Below, one piece after another: positions 8,883 through 22,632 of a stretch of DNA of 64,000 nucleotides. The stretch comes from Rhodanobacter sp. DHG33 (GTDB lineage: Bacteria > Pseudomonadota > Gammaproteobacteria > Xanthomonadales > Rhodanobacteraceae). Below the pieces are notes generated by a model. The model did not search any database. It was not told the DNA's origin and saw only the letters and a list, made by a program, of their open reading frames with translations. How positions within the stretch are numbered: position 1 is the first letter of the stretch; each line of letters begins with the position of its first letter. The stretch covers positions 434,001 to 498,000 of the forward strand of contig NZ_JACYXM010000002.1 of assembly GCF_014843005.1 (NCBI RefSeq). Direction: 5' to 3'. The position numbers and the translations under genes are program-made.

Positions 8883-9253
8883 GAGCCAAGCATGAATGCG
8901 GCGACCACGCGGCGCCCTTCGCCAGCCAGCAGGTTGTAGGTACGCGCGGCGGCGGCATTGTCCATGACCTCGACGCCGATGCCCTTGCGCAGGAAACCGG
9001 CCATGAAGGCGGCGGGCGGGAACGTCTGGCGCGCGCCGGTGCCCAGCAGCACCAGTTCCGGTTGCAGGGCCAGCAGGGCGTCGACGTGTCCGGCATCCAG
9101 CGTGCCGGCTTCATGCACGGGCCAGTGCTCGACGGCACGGTCCGGGGCCAGCAGAAAACTGTCGGTGAGCTCGCGGTCGATCAGGGTGATGCCGTTCTCG
9201 CCAACACGGCGCACGAACAGGTAACCCTCGGGCCGGTCGAGCGAGAGGTCCAT
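8867..9253 (-). CDS. Mth938-like domain protein (DUF498)
   Basis: 128-residue small cytosolic protein. LLALQPELVLLGTGARQTFPP and GVEVMDNAAAARTYNLLAGEGRRVVAA are the conserved blocks of the Mth938-like/DUF498 family, a fold also found in mitochondrial NDUFAF3. The biochemical role in bacteria is unknown. The ATG at 9253 overlaps the yhbY stop (TGATG on the minus strand), so the two are coupled. Its 3' end runs into dispersed repeat copy A. Confidence 0.88.
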   Translation of the reverse strand: MDLSLDRPEGYLFVRRVGENGITLIDRELTDSFLLAPDRAVEHWPVHEAGTLDAGHVDALLALQPELVLLGTGARQTFPPAAFMAGFLRKGIGVEVMDNAAAARTYNLLAGEGRRVVAAFMLGSCARP

Positions 9254-9549
9254 CAGCGGGGCAGGGCGATCTTCGGTTCGTCCGCGTTGCGGCGGAACAG
9301 CACGGCGACATGGCCGATCTGCTGCACCGCTTCGGCGCCGGTGCCGGACAGCAGGGTGTCGAGCTGCGCCTGGCGGTCTTCCTTGTCGCCGCCGGAGAGC
9401 TTCACCTTGACCAGCTCGTGGATCTCCAGCGCCAGGCCCAGTTCCTTGACCACGGCTTCGCTGGCGCCTTTGTTGCCAAGCAGGATGACCGGGTTCAGGC
9501 CATGGGAAAGGCTGCGCAGGTAACGGATCTGCGAGGGGGAGAGGGCCAT
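9253..9549 (-). CDS. yhbY: YhbY/CRM-domain RNA-binding protein
   Basis: 98-residue single CRM-domain protein (KH-like fold) associated with pre-50S ribosomal particles in E. coli. The N-terminus LSPSQIRYLRSLSHGLNPVI and the GxxG loop in LLGNKGAS are typical, as is HELVKVKL. The ATG at 9549 gives the family-standard N-terminus (MALSPSQ). It is divergent from rlmE, another 50S assembly factor, with a 76-base shared promoter region. Confidence 0.93.
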   Translation of the reverse strand: MALSPSQIRYLRSLSHGLNPVILLGNKGASEAVVKELGLALEIHELVKVKLSGGDKEDRQAQLDTLLSGTGAEAVQQIGHVAVLFRRNADEPKIALPR

Positions 9550-9625
9550 GCGGCGGCTTCGATTCGCGGGGAGTGAGCGGCAAAGGGTATCATGCGCAAC
9601 CATCCCCCTGTAGCGATGCTGTCCC

Positions 9626-10272
9626 ATGAGCCGCAGCAAAAGCAGCGCCGGCTGGCTGCGTGAACATTTCAATGACGTCTACGTGAAGAAGGCGCAGGCC
9701 GAGGGCGTGCGCTCGCGTGCCGTCTACAAGCTGGAAGAGCTGATCGACCGCGACCGCCTGCTCAAGCCGGGCATGTCCGTGGTGGATCTCGGCGCGGCGC
9801 CGGGCGGCTGGTCGCAACTGGTGCGCCAGCGGCTGGGCGACACCGGCAAGGTGTTCGCGCTGGATATCCTGCCGATGCAGGGCATCGCCGGGGTGGATTT
9901 CCTCGAAGGCGACTTCCGTGAAGAGAGCGTGCTGCGGGCGCTGGAGGCGCGGTTGGAAGGGCAAAAGGTGGATCTTGTACTGTCCGACATGGCCCCCAAT
10001 ATGAGTGGTGTGGCCATGGCCGACCAGATCCGGGCGATGGCGCTGGCCGAGTTGGCGCTGGATTTTTCCCGGCAATGGCTGAAACCGGGGGGCGCGTTCC
10101 TGATCAAGTTGTTCCAGGGAGCGGGCTTCGATGATTACTTGCGCAGCTTGCGCGCGGACTTCTCGCGCGTGACGATGCGTAAACCAAAGGCCTCGCGCGC
10201 GCGTTCGCGTGAGGTGTACGCGCTGGCGATCGGCCGCAAGCCGGTCGCGGCGCAAACGGGCGGGAATCGCGC

Positions 10273-10276
<4 letters not shown>
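9626..10276 (+). CDS. rlmE: 23S rRNA (uridine-2'-O) methyltransferase RlmE
   Basis: 216-residue methyltransferase (FtsJ/RrmJ) of U2552 in the 23S A-loop, acting on the 50S subunit. The SAM-binding motif is [13 protein letters not shown]; the catalytic Lys-Asp-Lys-Glu set maps to [28 protein letters not shown] and the SREVY end. The stop overlaps the ftsH start (ATGA), the conserved rlmE-ftsH heat-shock arrangement. Confidence 0.95.
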
Positions 10277-12228
<1,952 letters not shown>

Positions 12229-12273
12229 ATCGGACGTCTGGGCGTCCAAACGGAAATGGGCGGTTGATTACGC

Positions 12274-12300
12274 GAAGGGAGCAATGGCATTGCTCCCTTC
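12274..12300 (+). terminator. Hairpin after ftsH
   Basis: GAAGGGAGCAAT (12274-12285) pairs perfectly with ATTGCTCCCTTC (12289-12300) around a three-base loop, 46 bases after the ftsH stop. No clear U-tract follows (GTCGTTTCG), so it may be a weak or processed terminator. Confidence 0.55.
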
Positions 12301-12412
12301 GTCGTTTCGAACGGACGGCGGCGTGCATGCGGTCAGCCGGGTTCTTCGCGGGATGGACCAGCGGATGGGTCAACGCACCGGCGGGATGCGTGAAAATTTT
12401 TCACGAAAAGTG

Positions 12413-12441
12413 TTGACCTTCGATGCGCGACCCTGAATAAT
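12413..12441 (+). promoter_or_regulatory. Sigma-70 promoter of tRNA-Arg(ACG)
   Basis: -35 TTGACC (12413-12418), 17-base spacer, -10 AATAAT (12436-12441). Upstream lies an A/T-rich palindrome CGTGAAAATTTTTCACG (around 12389-12405) that could serve as an UP element. A GC-rich discriminator follows, as is usual for stringently controlled tRNA promoters. Confidence 0.7.
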
Positions 12442-12498
12442 TCCGCTCCTCGCTTCGGCGGCTCGGGAAATCGGGTCGCGGAAGGCAAGTTTCAGTGC

Positions 12499-12575
12499 GC
12501 GCCCGTAGCTCAGTTGGATAGAGTACCTGGCTACGAACTAGGTGGTCGGGAGTTCGAATCTCTCCGGGCGCGCCA
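12499..12575 (+). tRNA. tRNA-Arg(ACG)
   Basis: 77-nt cloverleaf. The acceptor stem GCGCCCG pairs with CGGGCGC, with an encoded CCA at 12573-12575. The anticodon stem CCTGG/CTAGG encloses ACG, whose A34 is expected to become inosine and read CGU, CGC and CGA. Confidence 0.95.
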
Positions 12576-12681
12576 TTTTGTACTGCAAGGCGAAGCATCC
12601 GCGCTTCGCTCTGCATCCCCGGAACGGGCAATGACCGATCCGGGGGATGGTGGGCAAGGTGTCCTGGGCGATGCTCATGGT

Positions 12682-12710
12682 TTGACGGGTGGTAAGGTCA
12701 ACCGTAACAT
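12682..12710 (+). promoter_or_regulatory. Sigma-70 promoter of the tRNA-Pro-Arg-His-Lys operon
   Basis: -35 TTGACG (12682-12687), 17-base spacer, -10 TAACAT (12705-12710), 38 bases before tRNA-Pro. It suggests tRNA-Arg(ACG) and the following four tRNAs are separate transcripts. Confidence 0.6.
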
Positions 12711-12748
12711 TCCAAGGCTCCGTTGATGAAGGCTGTCGCGGGCTCGTT

Positions 12749-12825
12749 CGGGGTATAGCTCAGTCTGGTAGAGCGTTGCGTTTGGGACGCAAAAGTCGGG
12801 GGTTCGAATCCCTCTGCCCCGACCA
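12749..12825 (+). tRNA. tRNA-Pro(TGG)
   Basis: 77-nt cloverleaf with acceptor CGGGGTA/TGCCCCG, encoded CCA and anticodon TGG in the loop TTTGGGA. First gene of a four-tRNA unit. Confidence 0.95.
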
Positions 12826-12849
12826 CTGCCTGTTCTGCAATCGGCGTCC

Positions 12850-12926
12850 GCGCCTGTAGCTCAACCGGATAGAGCATCGGCCTTCTAAGCCGACGGTTGC
12901 AGGTTCGAGTCCTGTCGGGCGCACCA
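12850..12926 (+). tRNA. tRNA-Arg(TCT)
   Basis: 77-nt cloverleaf with acceptor GCGCCTG/CGGGCGC (one T-G pair), encoded CCA, and anticodon stem TCGGC/GCCGA around TCT. Reads AGA/AGG codons, which are rare in this high-GC genome. Confidence 0.95.
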
Positions 12927-12941
12927 CTTAACGCTTTCCAT

Positions 12942-13018
12942 GGTGGACGTAGCTCAGCTGGTAGAGTCCCGGATTGTGATTCCGGTCGTCGTGGGTTCGA
13001 GTCCCATCGTTCACCCCA
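12942..13018 (+). tRNA. tRNA-His(GTG)
   Basis: Cloverleaf with acceptor GTGGACG/CGTTCAC, anticodon GTG between CCGGA and TCCGG, and encoded CCA. The extra G at 12942 opposite discriminator C73 is the G-1 identity element specific to tRNA-His. Confidence 0.95.
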
Positions 13019-13032
13019 AAATTTAGGTTTCA

Positions 13033-13108
<76 letters not shown>

Positions 13109-13112
13109 ACAC

Positions 13113-13143
13113 CGAAACGCCGACCTCCGTGGTCGGCGTTTCG
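13113..13143 (+). terminator. Terminator of the tRNA-Pro-Arg-His-Lys operon
   Basis: CGAAACGCCGACC (13113-13125) pairs perfectly with GGTCGGCGTTTCG (13131-13143) around a five-base loop, directly after tRNA-Lys; the downstream sequence is only weakly T-rich (CTTTG). Confidence 0.75.
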
Positions 13144-13179
13144 CTTTGTGGAAGCGGAAAATCGTGGTGCGTTGCGTGC

Positions 13180-13209
13180 TTGTGCTGCGCCTTGGCGCAC
13201 CCGTACAAT
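13180..13209 (+). promoter_or_regulatory. Probable promoter of tRNA-Leu(TAG)
   Basis: -35 TTGTGC (13180-13185), 18-base spacer, -10 TACAAT (13204-13209), about 97 bases upstream of tRNA-Leu. The spacer between promoter and tRNA contains short dyads, so a processed leader is likely. Confidence 0.5.
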
Positions 13210-13305
13210 GAACCGCTTTAGCGCTGGGTAATCATCGACTTAGACGATGACTGGCCAGGACACGGCGGCCGGTGCCGCCAATGTCCTGAAAGCTGGGCAC
13301 GACAG

Positions 13306-13391
13306 GCGAAAGTGGCGGAACTGGTAGACGCACCAGATTTAGGTTCTGGCGGGTAACCCCCGTGCGGGTTCGAGTCCCGCCTTTCGCACCA
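13306..13391 (+). tRNA. tRNA-Leu(TAG)
   Basis: 86-nt class II tRNA with a long variable arm, acceptor GCGAAAG/CTTTCGC, anticodon TAG between CCAGA and TCTGG, and encoded CCA. It ends 80 bases before trigger factor. Confidence 0.95.
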
Positions 13392-13471
13392 CGTCGTGAT
13401 TTCCATGCGCTGCGGGATTGCAGCCATGATGCCCTGCCGGGCGTCACAACAATCAGGTTCCAGGAGACGAC

Positions 13472-14764
13472 ATGCAGGTTTCGGTTGAAAGCATCGGCAC
13501 GCTCGAGCGCAAGCTCACGGTGAAGTTCCCGGCCGAGCGTTACGAAACGCAGGTGAGCGCGCGTATCGCTGAGCTGGGGCGCACGGTGCGCCTGAAGGGT
13601 TTTCGTCCGGGCAAGGTGCCGGTGGCTGTCATCAAGCAGCGTTTCGGCGACCAAGTCCGTGGCGAAGTGTTGTCCGACCTGATCGGCAGCACCCTTCGTG
13701 AAGCGGTGACGCAGGAGAAGTTGCAGCCCGTTGCCAATCCCGCCATCGATACCACCGGCAAGCCGGAAAACGGCGAGATCGCCTACACCGCCACGTTCGA
13801 GGTGATGCCGGAGTTCCCGGCGGTCGACGTTGCCGCGCTGGAGATCAAGCGCCCGCACGCGACGGTGACCGACGCCGACGTGGAGAAGATGCTGGAAACG
13901 CTGCGTCAGCAGCGTCGCAGCTTCGAGCAGGTCGAGCGCGCTTCGGCCGAGGGCGATTTCGTGATGTTCGAATACGCCGCGCAGGTCGGCGACTACCGCT
14001 TCCCGGCCGAAGGCCAGGAGCGTGCGGGCAGCGTGCTGGGCTCGGGCAACCTGTTCAAGGCGCTGGACGAGGCGCTGACCGGTCGCAAGGCCGACGACAG
14101 CTACGAGGCCGACGTCGCCTTCCCGGCGGATTTCCGCAACGAGAACCTGGCCGGCAAGACCGCCAAGGTGGACTTCCGCATCGTCAAGGTGCAGGAGCCG
14201 AAGCTGCCGGAGATCGACGCCGAGTTCGCCAAGCTGTTCGGCATTGCCGACGGCGACCTGGAACATTTCCGCAAGGAAGTGCGCGCGAACCTCGACCGCG
14301 AGCTGAAGGCCGCGCTGATGGCACGCCTGAAGTCCGAAGTGGCCGAGCAGCTGGCCGACAAGCACGGCTCGCTGGACGTGCCGAAGCTGATGGTGCAGTC
14401 CGAGGCGCAGGCCATGGCCGCGGGCAGCGTGCCGCGTGGTCAGCAGCCGCCGCCGCAGCTGATCGAAGCCGCGCTGCCGATGGCGCGCAAGCGCGTGGTC
14501 GCCGGCCTGCTGATGGGCGAGATCGCCCGCAAGCAGGAGCTGAAGATCGACCGCACGCGCGTGGCCGAGCAGCTCGCCGCGATCGCCTCGACCTACGAGG
14601 AGCCGGAAAAGGTCGTTGAACTTTACAACGGCGACCCCCAGTTGATGTCTGGGCTGCAGAACCGCGTGATGGAAGACCAGGTGGCCGAGTGGGTGGCGGA
14701 ACACGCCAACACCACCGTGCAGGACCTGAGCTTCGACGAGGTGATGCGCCCCACGGGCGCCTGA
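13472..14764 (+). CDS. tig: Trigger factor
   Basis: 430-residue ribosome-bound chaperone with prolyl isomerase activity. The N-terminal ribosome-docking signature GFRPGKVP is at residues 43-50. The middle FKBP-like domain spans about 150-245 and the C-terminal helical arms about 250-425. Slightly short of the E. coli protein (432). A CAGGAGACGAC ribosome-binding site precedes the ATG. It leads the conserved tig-clpP-clpX-lon-hup order, linking chaperoning of nascent chains to proteolysis. Confidence 0.96.
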   Translation: MQVSVESIGTLERKLTVKFPAERYETQVSARIAELGRTVRLKGFRPGKVPVAVIKQRFGDQVRGEVLSDLIGSTLREAVTQEKLQPVANPAIDTTGKPENGEIAYTATFEVMPEFPAVDVAALEIKRPHATVTDADVEKMLETLRQQRRSFEQVERASAEGDFVMFEYAAQVGDYRFPAEGQERAGSVLGSGNLFKALDEALTGRKADDSYEADVAFPADFRNENLAGKTAKVDFRIVKVQEPKLPEIDAEFAKLFGIADGDLEHFRKEVRANLDRELKAALMARLKSEVAEQLADKHGSLDVPKLMVQSEAQAMAAGSVPRGQQPPPQLIEAALPMARKRVVAGLLMGEIARKQELKIDRTRVAEQLAAIASTYEEPEKVVELYNGDPQLMSGLQNRVMEDQVAEWVAEHANTTVQDLSFDEVMRPTGA

Positions 14765-14849
14765 TATCGGGCGCCGAGCCGTCGGGGCTGGCGCAGGCCA
14801 GGCCCGACGGCATAACTTCAGGCACACCAACTCCGGGAGCGCACAGACC

Positions 14850-15473
14850 GTGGAACCGATTCAGAACCTCAACCTGGTGCCGATGGTGGTCGAGCAGACC
14901 GCCCGCGGCGAGCGCTCCTACGACATCTATTCGCGCCTGCTCAAGGAGCGGGTGATCTTCCTGGTCGGCGAAGTGAACGACCAGGTGGCGAACCTGCTGG
15001 TCGCGCAGATGCTGTTCCTGGAGTCGGAGAATCCGGACAAGGACATCCACCTGTACATCAACAGCCCCGGTGGTGCGGTCACCGCGGGGTTGGCGATCTA
15101 CGACACCATGCAGTACATCAAGCCTGACGTCAGCACCATGTGCATCGGTCAGGCCTGCAGTGCCGCGTCGCTGCTGCTGATGGCCGGCGCCAAGGGCAAG
15201 CGCTTCTCGCTGCCGAATTCGCGCGTGATGATCCACCAGCCGTCGGGCGGTGCCCGCGGCCAGGCCACCGACATCGAGATCCAGGCCCAGGAAATCCTCT
15301 ACCTGCGCCGTCGCCTCAACGACATCTACGTGCAGCATACCGGCCAGCCGCTGGACAAGATCGAGCGCGACATGGAGCGCGACCGCTTCATGAGCGCCGA
15401 GGCCGCCCGCGAATACGGCCTGATCGATCAGGTGCTCGACCGCCGCACCGTCGAGACGGTCAAATCGGCTTAA
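14850..15473 (+). CDS. clpP: ATP-dependent Clp protease proteolytic subunit
   Basis: 207-residue serine protease forming tetradecameric ClpP chambers. The nucleophile Ser is at about residue 104 in GQACSAAS and the catalytic His at 129 in MIHQPSGG; the distal block [19 protein letters not shown] supplies the Asp. The start is GTG at 14850, which gives the standard short propeptide. clpX, its unfoldase partner, follows 173 bases downstream. The stop is followed at once by dispersed repeat copy B. Confidence 0.96.
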   Translation: MEPIQNLNLVPMVVEQTARGERSYDIYSRLLKERVIFLVGEVNDQVANLLVAQMLFLESENPDKDIHLYINSPGGAVTAGLAIYDTMQYIKPDVSTMCIGQACSAASLLLMAGAKGKRFSLPNSRVMIHQPSGGARGQATDIEIQAQEILYLRRRLNDIYVQHTGQPLDKIERDMERDRFMSAEAAREYGLIDQVLDRRTVETVKSA

Positions 15474-15530
15474 CTTTTGCGATCATCCCTGATCGCGAAG
15501 ATCAAACGGGCGGCCATTCATGGCCGCACT
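15474..15530 (-). repeat. Dispersed palindromic repeat, copy B (inverted)
   Basis: Begins on the base after the clpP stop. Read on the minus strand it runs GTGCGGCCATGAATGGCCGC, then CCGTTTGATCTTCGCGATCA and a closing GATCGC arm, nearly matching copy C at 53292. Two stems: CGGCCAT/ATGGCCG and GCGATCA/TGATCGC. May act as clpP 3'-end structure. Confidence 0.75.
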
Positions 15531-15646
15531 CGCCATGGTTTGAGCTAGGGACAAGGGGCTTCGCGTCTGCGGGCAGGCGCGGAGCCCTGTGCTATTCTCG
15601 GGCCGCAACCTGAATCACCCACAGTTTTACCAGCGGAATCGAAAGT

Positions 15647-16939
<1,293 letters not shown>

Positions 16940-16960
16940 TCGCACCGTGTGTCCACAGAC

Positions 16961-16996
16961 ACGGCTCCGGCGTCCGCGCCGGGGCCGTTTTGTTTT
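16961..16996 (+). terminator. Rho-independent terminator of clpX
   Basis: ACGGCTCCGGCG (16961-16972) pairs with CGCCGGGGCCGT (16977-16988; one G-T pair) around TCCG, followed by TTTGTTTTA. This separates clpX from lon. Confidence 0.85.
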
Positions 16997-17211
16997 ATCG
17001 GCGTGCGGAGCATCCGTCGGATTTTCGCGGCCATGCGCGATCGCAAAAAACAGAAAGTGCAGGGTGGACCACGGCTTGCCCGATTCTCGTGAACAAGGAC
17101 GTTCGCAGGACCGGCATCGCTTGAGTAATCCCCGCATCGCCTCCACTTGACGTGAAATGATGCCCGGCGCAGTGTCGGGCTCGTCCCATCGGATTCCGCG
17201 AGAAAAGCCCC

Positions 17212-19710
<2,499 letters not shown>

Positions 19711-20052
19711 AGCGGTTGCCGGTGCAGGCGCCGTCGAATCGTGTACCGGTTCGCGGCGCCTCATGCTTTCATGTCTTCCGAAAACTCCGCAAGTGTCGTG
19801 AGGCATTTTTCGACGAGTCGGCGGCAGAGTTTCCGCAACCGCTGCACGTGGCCTGAAAACCTTGCTGCAGCTTGTATTGCGGTGTTCGGCGAGGCGCTGG
19901 TATAAAGGTGAAACCGCAATCCCGGCGCCTGCTGCATGTGTCCGTGATGCGGGGTTGCGTTACGGCGCCCAGCGGGTACCAACCATCCATGGCGACTGAG
20001 TGCGCCCCTGTCGCGGGGCGGGCCTGCCGCAAAACGTATAAGGGAGCTATCA
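19711..20052. other. Intergenic region lon-hupB
   Basis: 342 bases without a convincing gene; frames open on the minus strand overlap hupB and have no protein features. It contains the probable hupB promoter at 19877-19906 and therefore a leader of about 140 nt. Confidence 0.6.
19877..19906 (+). promoter_or_regulatory. Probable hupB promoter
   Basis: -35 TTGCGG (19877-19882), 18-base spacer, -10 TATAAA (19901-19906), the best sigma-70 match between lon and hupB. Predicted start near 19913. Assigned by eye. Confidence 0.45.
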
Positions 20053-20325
20053 ATGAATAAAACCGATCTGATCAATGCCATCGCCGACAAGGCCGAACTG
20101 ACCAAGGCCGATGCCGGTCGTGCGTTCGACGCGTTCGTCGAAGTCGTGCAGAAGTCCCTGAAGAAGGGCGAGGATGTGTCGGTGGTGGGTTTCGGTACCT
20201 TCACCGTGCGCAAGCGTGCCGCCCGTACCGGTCGCAATCCGCGTACCAACGAGACGATCAAGATCAAGGCTTCGAAGGTTCCCGCCTTCAAGGCTGGCAA
20301 GACGCTCAAGGACGCCCTAAACTGA
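20053..20325 (+). CDS. hupB: DNA-binding protein HU-beta
   Basis: 90-residue nucleoid protein of the HU/IHF family, which bends DNA as a dimer. [24 protein letters not shown] and the beta-arm [12 protein letters not shown] with the conserved Pro are standard. AAGGGAGC precedes the ATG at 20053. Position after lon is conserved across gammaproteobacteria. tRNA-Val begins 20 bases after its stop, so the three genes probably share a transcript. Confidence 0.97.
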   Translation: MNKTDLINAIADKAELTKADAGRAFDAFVEVVQKSLKKGEDVSVVGFGTFTVRKRAARTGRNPRTNETIKIKASKVPAFKAGKTLKDALN

Positions 20326-20344
20326 GCAGCTTACGCTCGGTTTC

Positions 20345-20419
20345 GGGTGCTTAGCTCAGCGGTAGAGCACCGCCCTTACAAGGCGATGGTCGTAGGTTCG
20401 ATCCCTACAGCACCCACCA
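20345..20419 (+). tRNA. tRNA-Val(TAC)
   Basis: 75-nt cloverleaf with acceptor GGGTGCT/AGCACCC, anticodon loop CTTACAA (anticodon TAC) and encoded CCA. Likely co-transcribed with hupB. Confidence 0.95.
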
Positions 20420-20428
20420 GAAATTCGT

Positions 20429-20505
20429 GGAGCGGTAGTTCAGTCGGTTAGAATGCTGGCCTGTCACGCCGGAGGTCGCGGGTTCGAGTCCCGTCCGCTC
20501 CGCCA
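20429..20505 (+). tRNA. tRNA-Asp(GTC)
   Basis: 77-nt cloverleaf with acceptor GGAGCGG/CCGCTCC, anticodon GTC between CTGGC and GCCGG, and encoded CCA. Its sequence is identical to the second tRNA-Asp at 48445-48521 on the other strand. Confidence 0.96.
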
Positions 20506-20512
20506 CGGTTTG

Positions 20513-20540
20513 CAAGGGCGCCCCAGCGGCGCCCTTGTTG
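20513..20540 (+). terminator. Terminator after tRNA-Asp
   Basis: CAAGGGCGCC (20513-20522) pairs perfectly with GGCGCCCTTG (20528-20537) around CCAGC, followed by TTGTTTGG. Confidence 0.85.
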
Positions 20541-20640
20541 TTTGGAATCCGGCCGGATGTGTTTCCGGCCGACGCAGGCTGGTTCGTGCAACGGCGCCGA
20601 GTGCGCAGGTCAACAAGTGGCAGGAAGGTAGGGGTAGGCA

Positions 20641-22545
20641 ATGCTGCAGGCAATGCGTAACAAGATGCACGGATGGCCCGCCGCCGTCCTTCTCGGCCTC
20701 GCCACTTTCGCGATGTCGTTCTTCGGCATCGAGGGCTACATCGCGTCGCGCGCCGACACCTACGTGGCGAAGGTCGGCAAGCACGAGATCAGCCAGCAGG
20801 ACTTCCAGGAGCGCATGAACCAGCTGCGCCAGCAGATGAGCGCGGAGCAGGGCGACAGCTTCGACGCGGATGCGTTCGAGAAGCCGGACATGAAGCTGAA
20901 GGTGCTGGACGGCATGGTCGACCAGCAGCTTCTGCTGAAGGCGAACGAGGACTGGGGCATTCGCGTGCCGGACCAGTCCATTCGCGACTACATCGCCAAC
21001 ATCCCCGCATTCCAGGTCAACGGCCAGTTCGACCCCAACATGTATCGCACCGTGCTGGCCGAGCAGCGCAAGACGCCGGACATGTTCCAGGACGACATCC
21101 GCGCTTCGCTGGCCACGCAGGCGCTGCCGAACGCGGTCGACGCCAGCACCATCGTCACCGACGAGGAAATGAACCATTACCTCGACCTGCGCATGCAGCG
21201 CCGTGACATCAGCTACGCCGTGCTGCCCAAGCCGCAGCCCGCCGACGCCAATGTCACCGATGCGCAGATCGCCGATTACTACAAGGGACATCTCGCGGAT
21301 TTCATGAACCCCGAGCAGGTGTCGCTGCAGTACATCGAAGTGAAGGGCAGCGACCTCAAGCCGGACGCGCCGCCCAGCGACGCCGACCTGATGAAGCGCT
21401 ACGAGAACGAAAAGCAGCGCTTCGTGCAGCCCGAGCAGCGCGAGGTGTCGCACATCCTGGTCAACGTGCCTGCCAACGCCACGCCCGACCAGCAGAAGGC
21501 CGCGCTGGCCAAGGCCGACAAGATCGCGGCCGAAGCCACGCCGGACAACTTCGCCAAGCTGGCCGCGCAGGATTCGGACGACCTGGGTTCGAAGCGCCAG
21601 GGCGGCGACCTTGGCTGGCTGCAGAAGGGCGTGACCAATGCCGCCTTCGACACGGCGATGTTCGCCCTGAAGAAGGGCGAGATTTCCAAGCCGGTGCTGA
21701 CGCCGGACGGCTACGACGTCCTCTGGCTGCGCGATGTCCGCAGCGGCGACGCCAAGGCCTTCGCCGAGGTGCGCGACCAGCTGCTGGCCGAAGCCACCGC
21801 CGGCGATAAGGACCGCAAGTACAACGAAGTGGCCGGCAAGCTGTCGGACAACACCTATCAGAACCCCTCGTCGTTGGAACCTGCCGCGCAGGCGCTGGGT
21901 CTGCCGATTCAGACCACGGCGCTGTTCCCGCGCCAGGGCGGCCAGGGCATTGCCGCCAATCCCAAGGTGATCAAGGCGGCCTTCGGCAGCGACGTGCTCG
22001 CGCAGGGCAACAATTCCAACCTGGTCGAGCTCGGCAACGACGACGCCGTGGTGCTCCGTGTGGCGCAGCATGTGGCGTCCGCGGCCAAGCCGCTGGCTGA
22101 AGTGCACGCCGCCATCGCGAAGATCATTCTCGACCAGCGCATCGCCGCGGCCGCGAAGGTACAGGCCGACGGGTTGCTGGCACGCCTGAACAAGGGCGAG
22201 ACGCTGGCGGCGGTGGCCGCTTCCGACCATGCCGACGTGAAGAGTGTGACGGACGTGGTGCGCGTCCAGCCGGACCTGCCTGCGGCACTGCGTGACCAGG
22301 CTTTCCTGTTGCCGCACCCGGCCGGCGGTAAGCCGCAGTACGCTGCGGTGGACATGCAGGACGGCAGCTATGCGCTGCTGGCCGTGGACAAGGTGCAGGG
22401 CGCCGATCTTTCCAAGTTCACGCCCCAGGATCAGGACATGCTGCGCCAGCAGATGACGCAAGCTTACGGCGCCGTGATGACGCAGGAGCTGATCAAGACC
22501 CTGCGCAACAGCACCGAGGTCAAGATCGCCAAGGACCGCATGTAA
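20641..22545 (+). CDS. ppiD: Periplasmic folding chaperone PpiD (SurA-N/PpiC type)
   Basis: 634-residue inner-membrane-anchored periplasmic chaperone helping newly exported outer-membrane proteins. One transmembrane helix lies at about residues 13-35, followed by a SurA-N-like chaperone region (VGKHEISQQDFQERMNQLRQ). A PpiC parvulin domain lies near residues 265-365 (REVSHILVNV ... GGDLGWLQKG), with a long C-terminal chaperone half. E. coli PpiD has 623 residues and the same place after hupB. A strong terminator follows. Confidence 0.94.
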   Translation: MLQAMRNKMHGWPAAVLLGLATFAMSFFGIEGYIASRADTYVAKVGKHEISQQDFQERMNQLRQQMSAEQGDSFDADAFEKPDMKLKVLDGMVDQQLLLKANEDWGIRVPDQSIRDYIANIPAFQVNGQFDPNMYRTVLAEQRKTPDMFQDDIRASLATQALPNAVDASTIVTDEEMNHYLDLRMQRRDISYAVLPKPQPADANVTDAQIADYYKGHLADFMNPEQVSLQYIEVKGSDLKPDAPPSDADLMKRYENEKQRFVQPEQREVSHILVNVPANATPDQQKAALAKADKIAAEATPDNFAKLAAQDSDDLGSKRQGGDLGWLQKGVTNAAFDTAMFALKKGEISKPVLTPDGYDVLWLRDVRSGDAKAFAEVRDQLLAEATAGDKDRKYNEVAGKLSDNTYQNPSSLEPAAQALGLPIQTTALFPRQGGQGIAANPKVIKAAFGSDVLAQGNNSNLVELGNDDAVVLRVAQHVASAAKPLAEVHAAIAKIILDQRIAAAAKVQADGLLARLNKGETLAAVAASDHADVKSVTDVVRVQPDLPAALRDQAFLLPHPAGGKPQYAAVDMQDGSYALLAVDKVQGADLSKFTPQDQDMLRQQMTQAYGAVMTQELIKTLRNSTEVKIAKDRM

Positions 22546-22563
22546 GTCACGAGCGGTTTGCAG

Positions 22564-22603
22564 CAAACGACAAAGGCGGCCTCAAGGCCGCCTTTGTCGT
22601 TTG
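22564..22603. terminator. Bidirectional terminator between ppiD and mltD
   Basis: An 18-bp perfect stem (CAAACGACAAAGGCGGCC at 22564-22581 with its complement at 22586-22603, loop TCAA) lies between convergent genes. The A- and T-rich outer arms let it work in both directions. Confidence 0.9.
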
Positions 22604-22632
22604 TGTCCGCTGCGTTGCCCCGCCTGCGGTGC

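Noticed and set aside
12576-12681. Hairpin GCGAAGC/GCTTCGC (12590-12609) as terminator of tRNA-Arg(ACG)
   Set aside because: The stem is only seven pairs and no T-run follows; it may be processing structure, but there is not enough evidence to annotate it.
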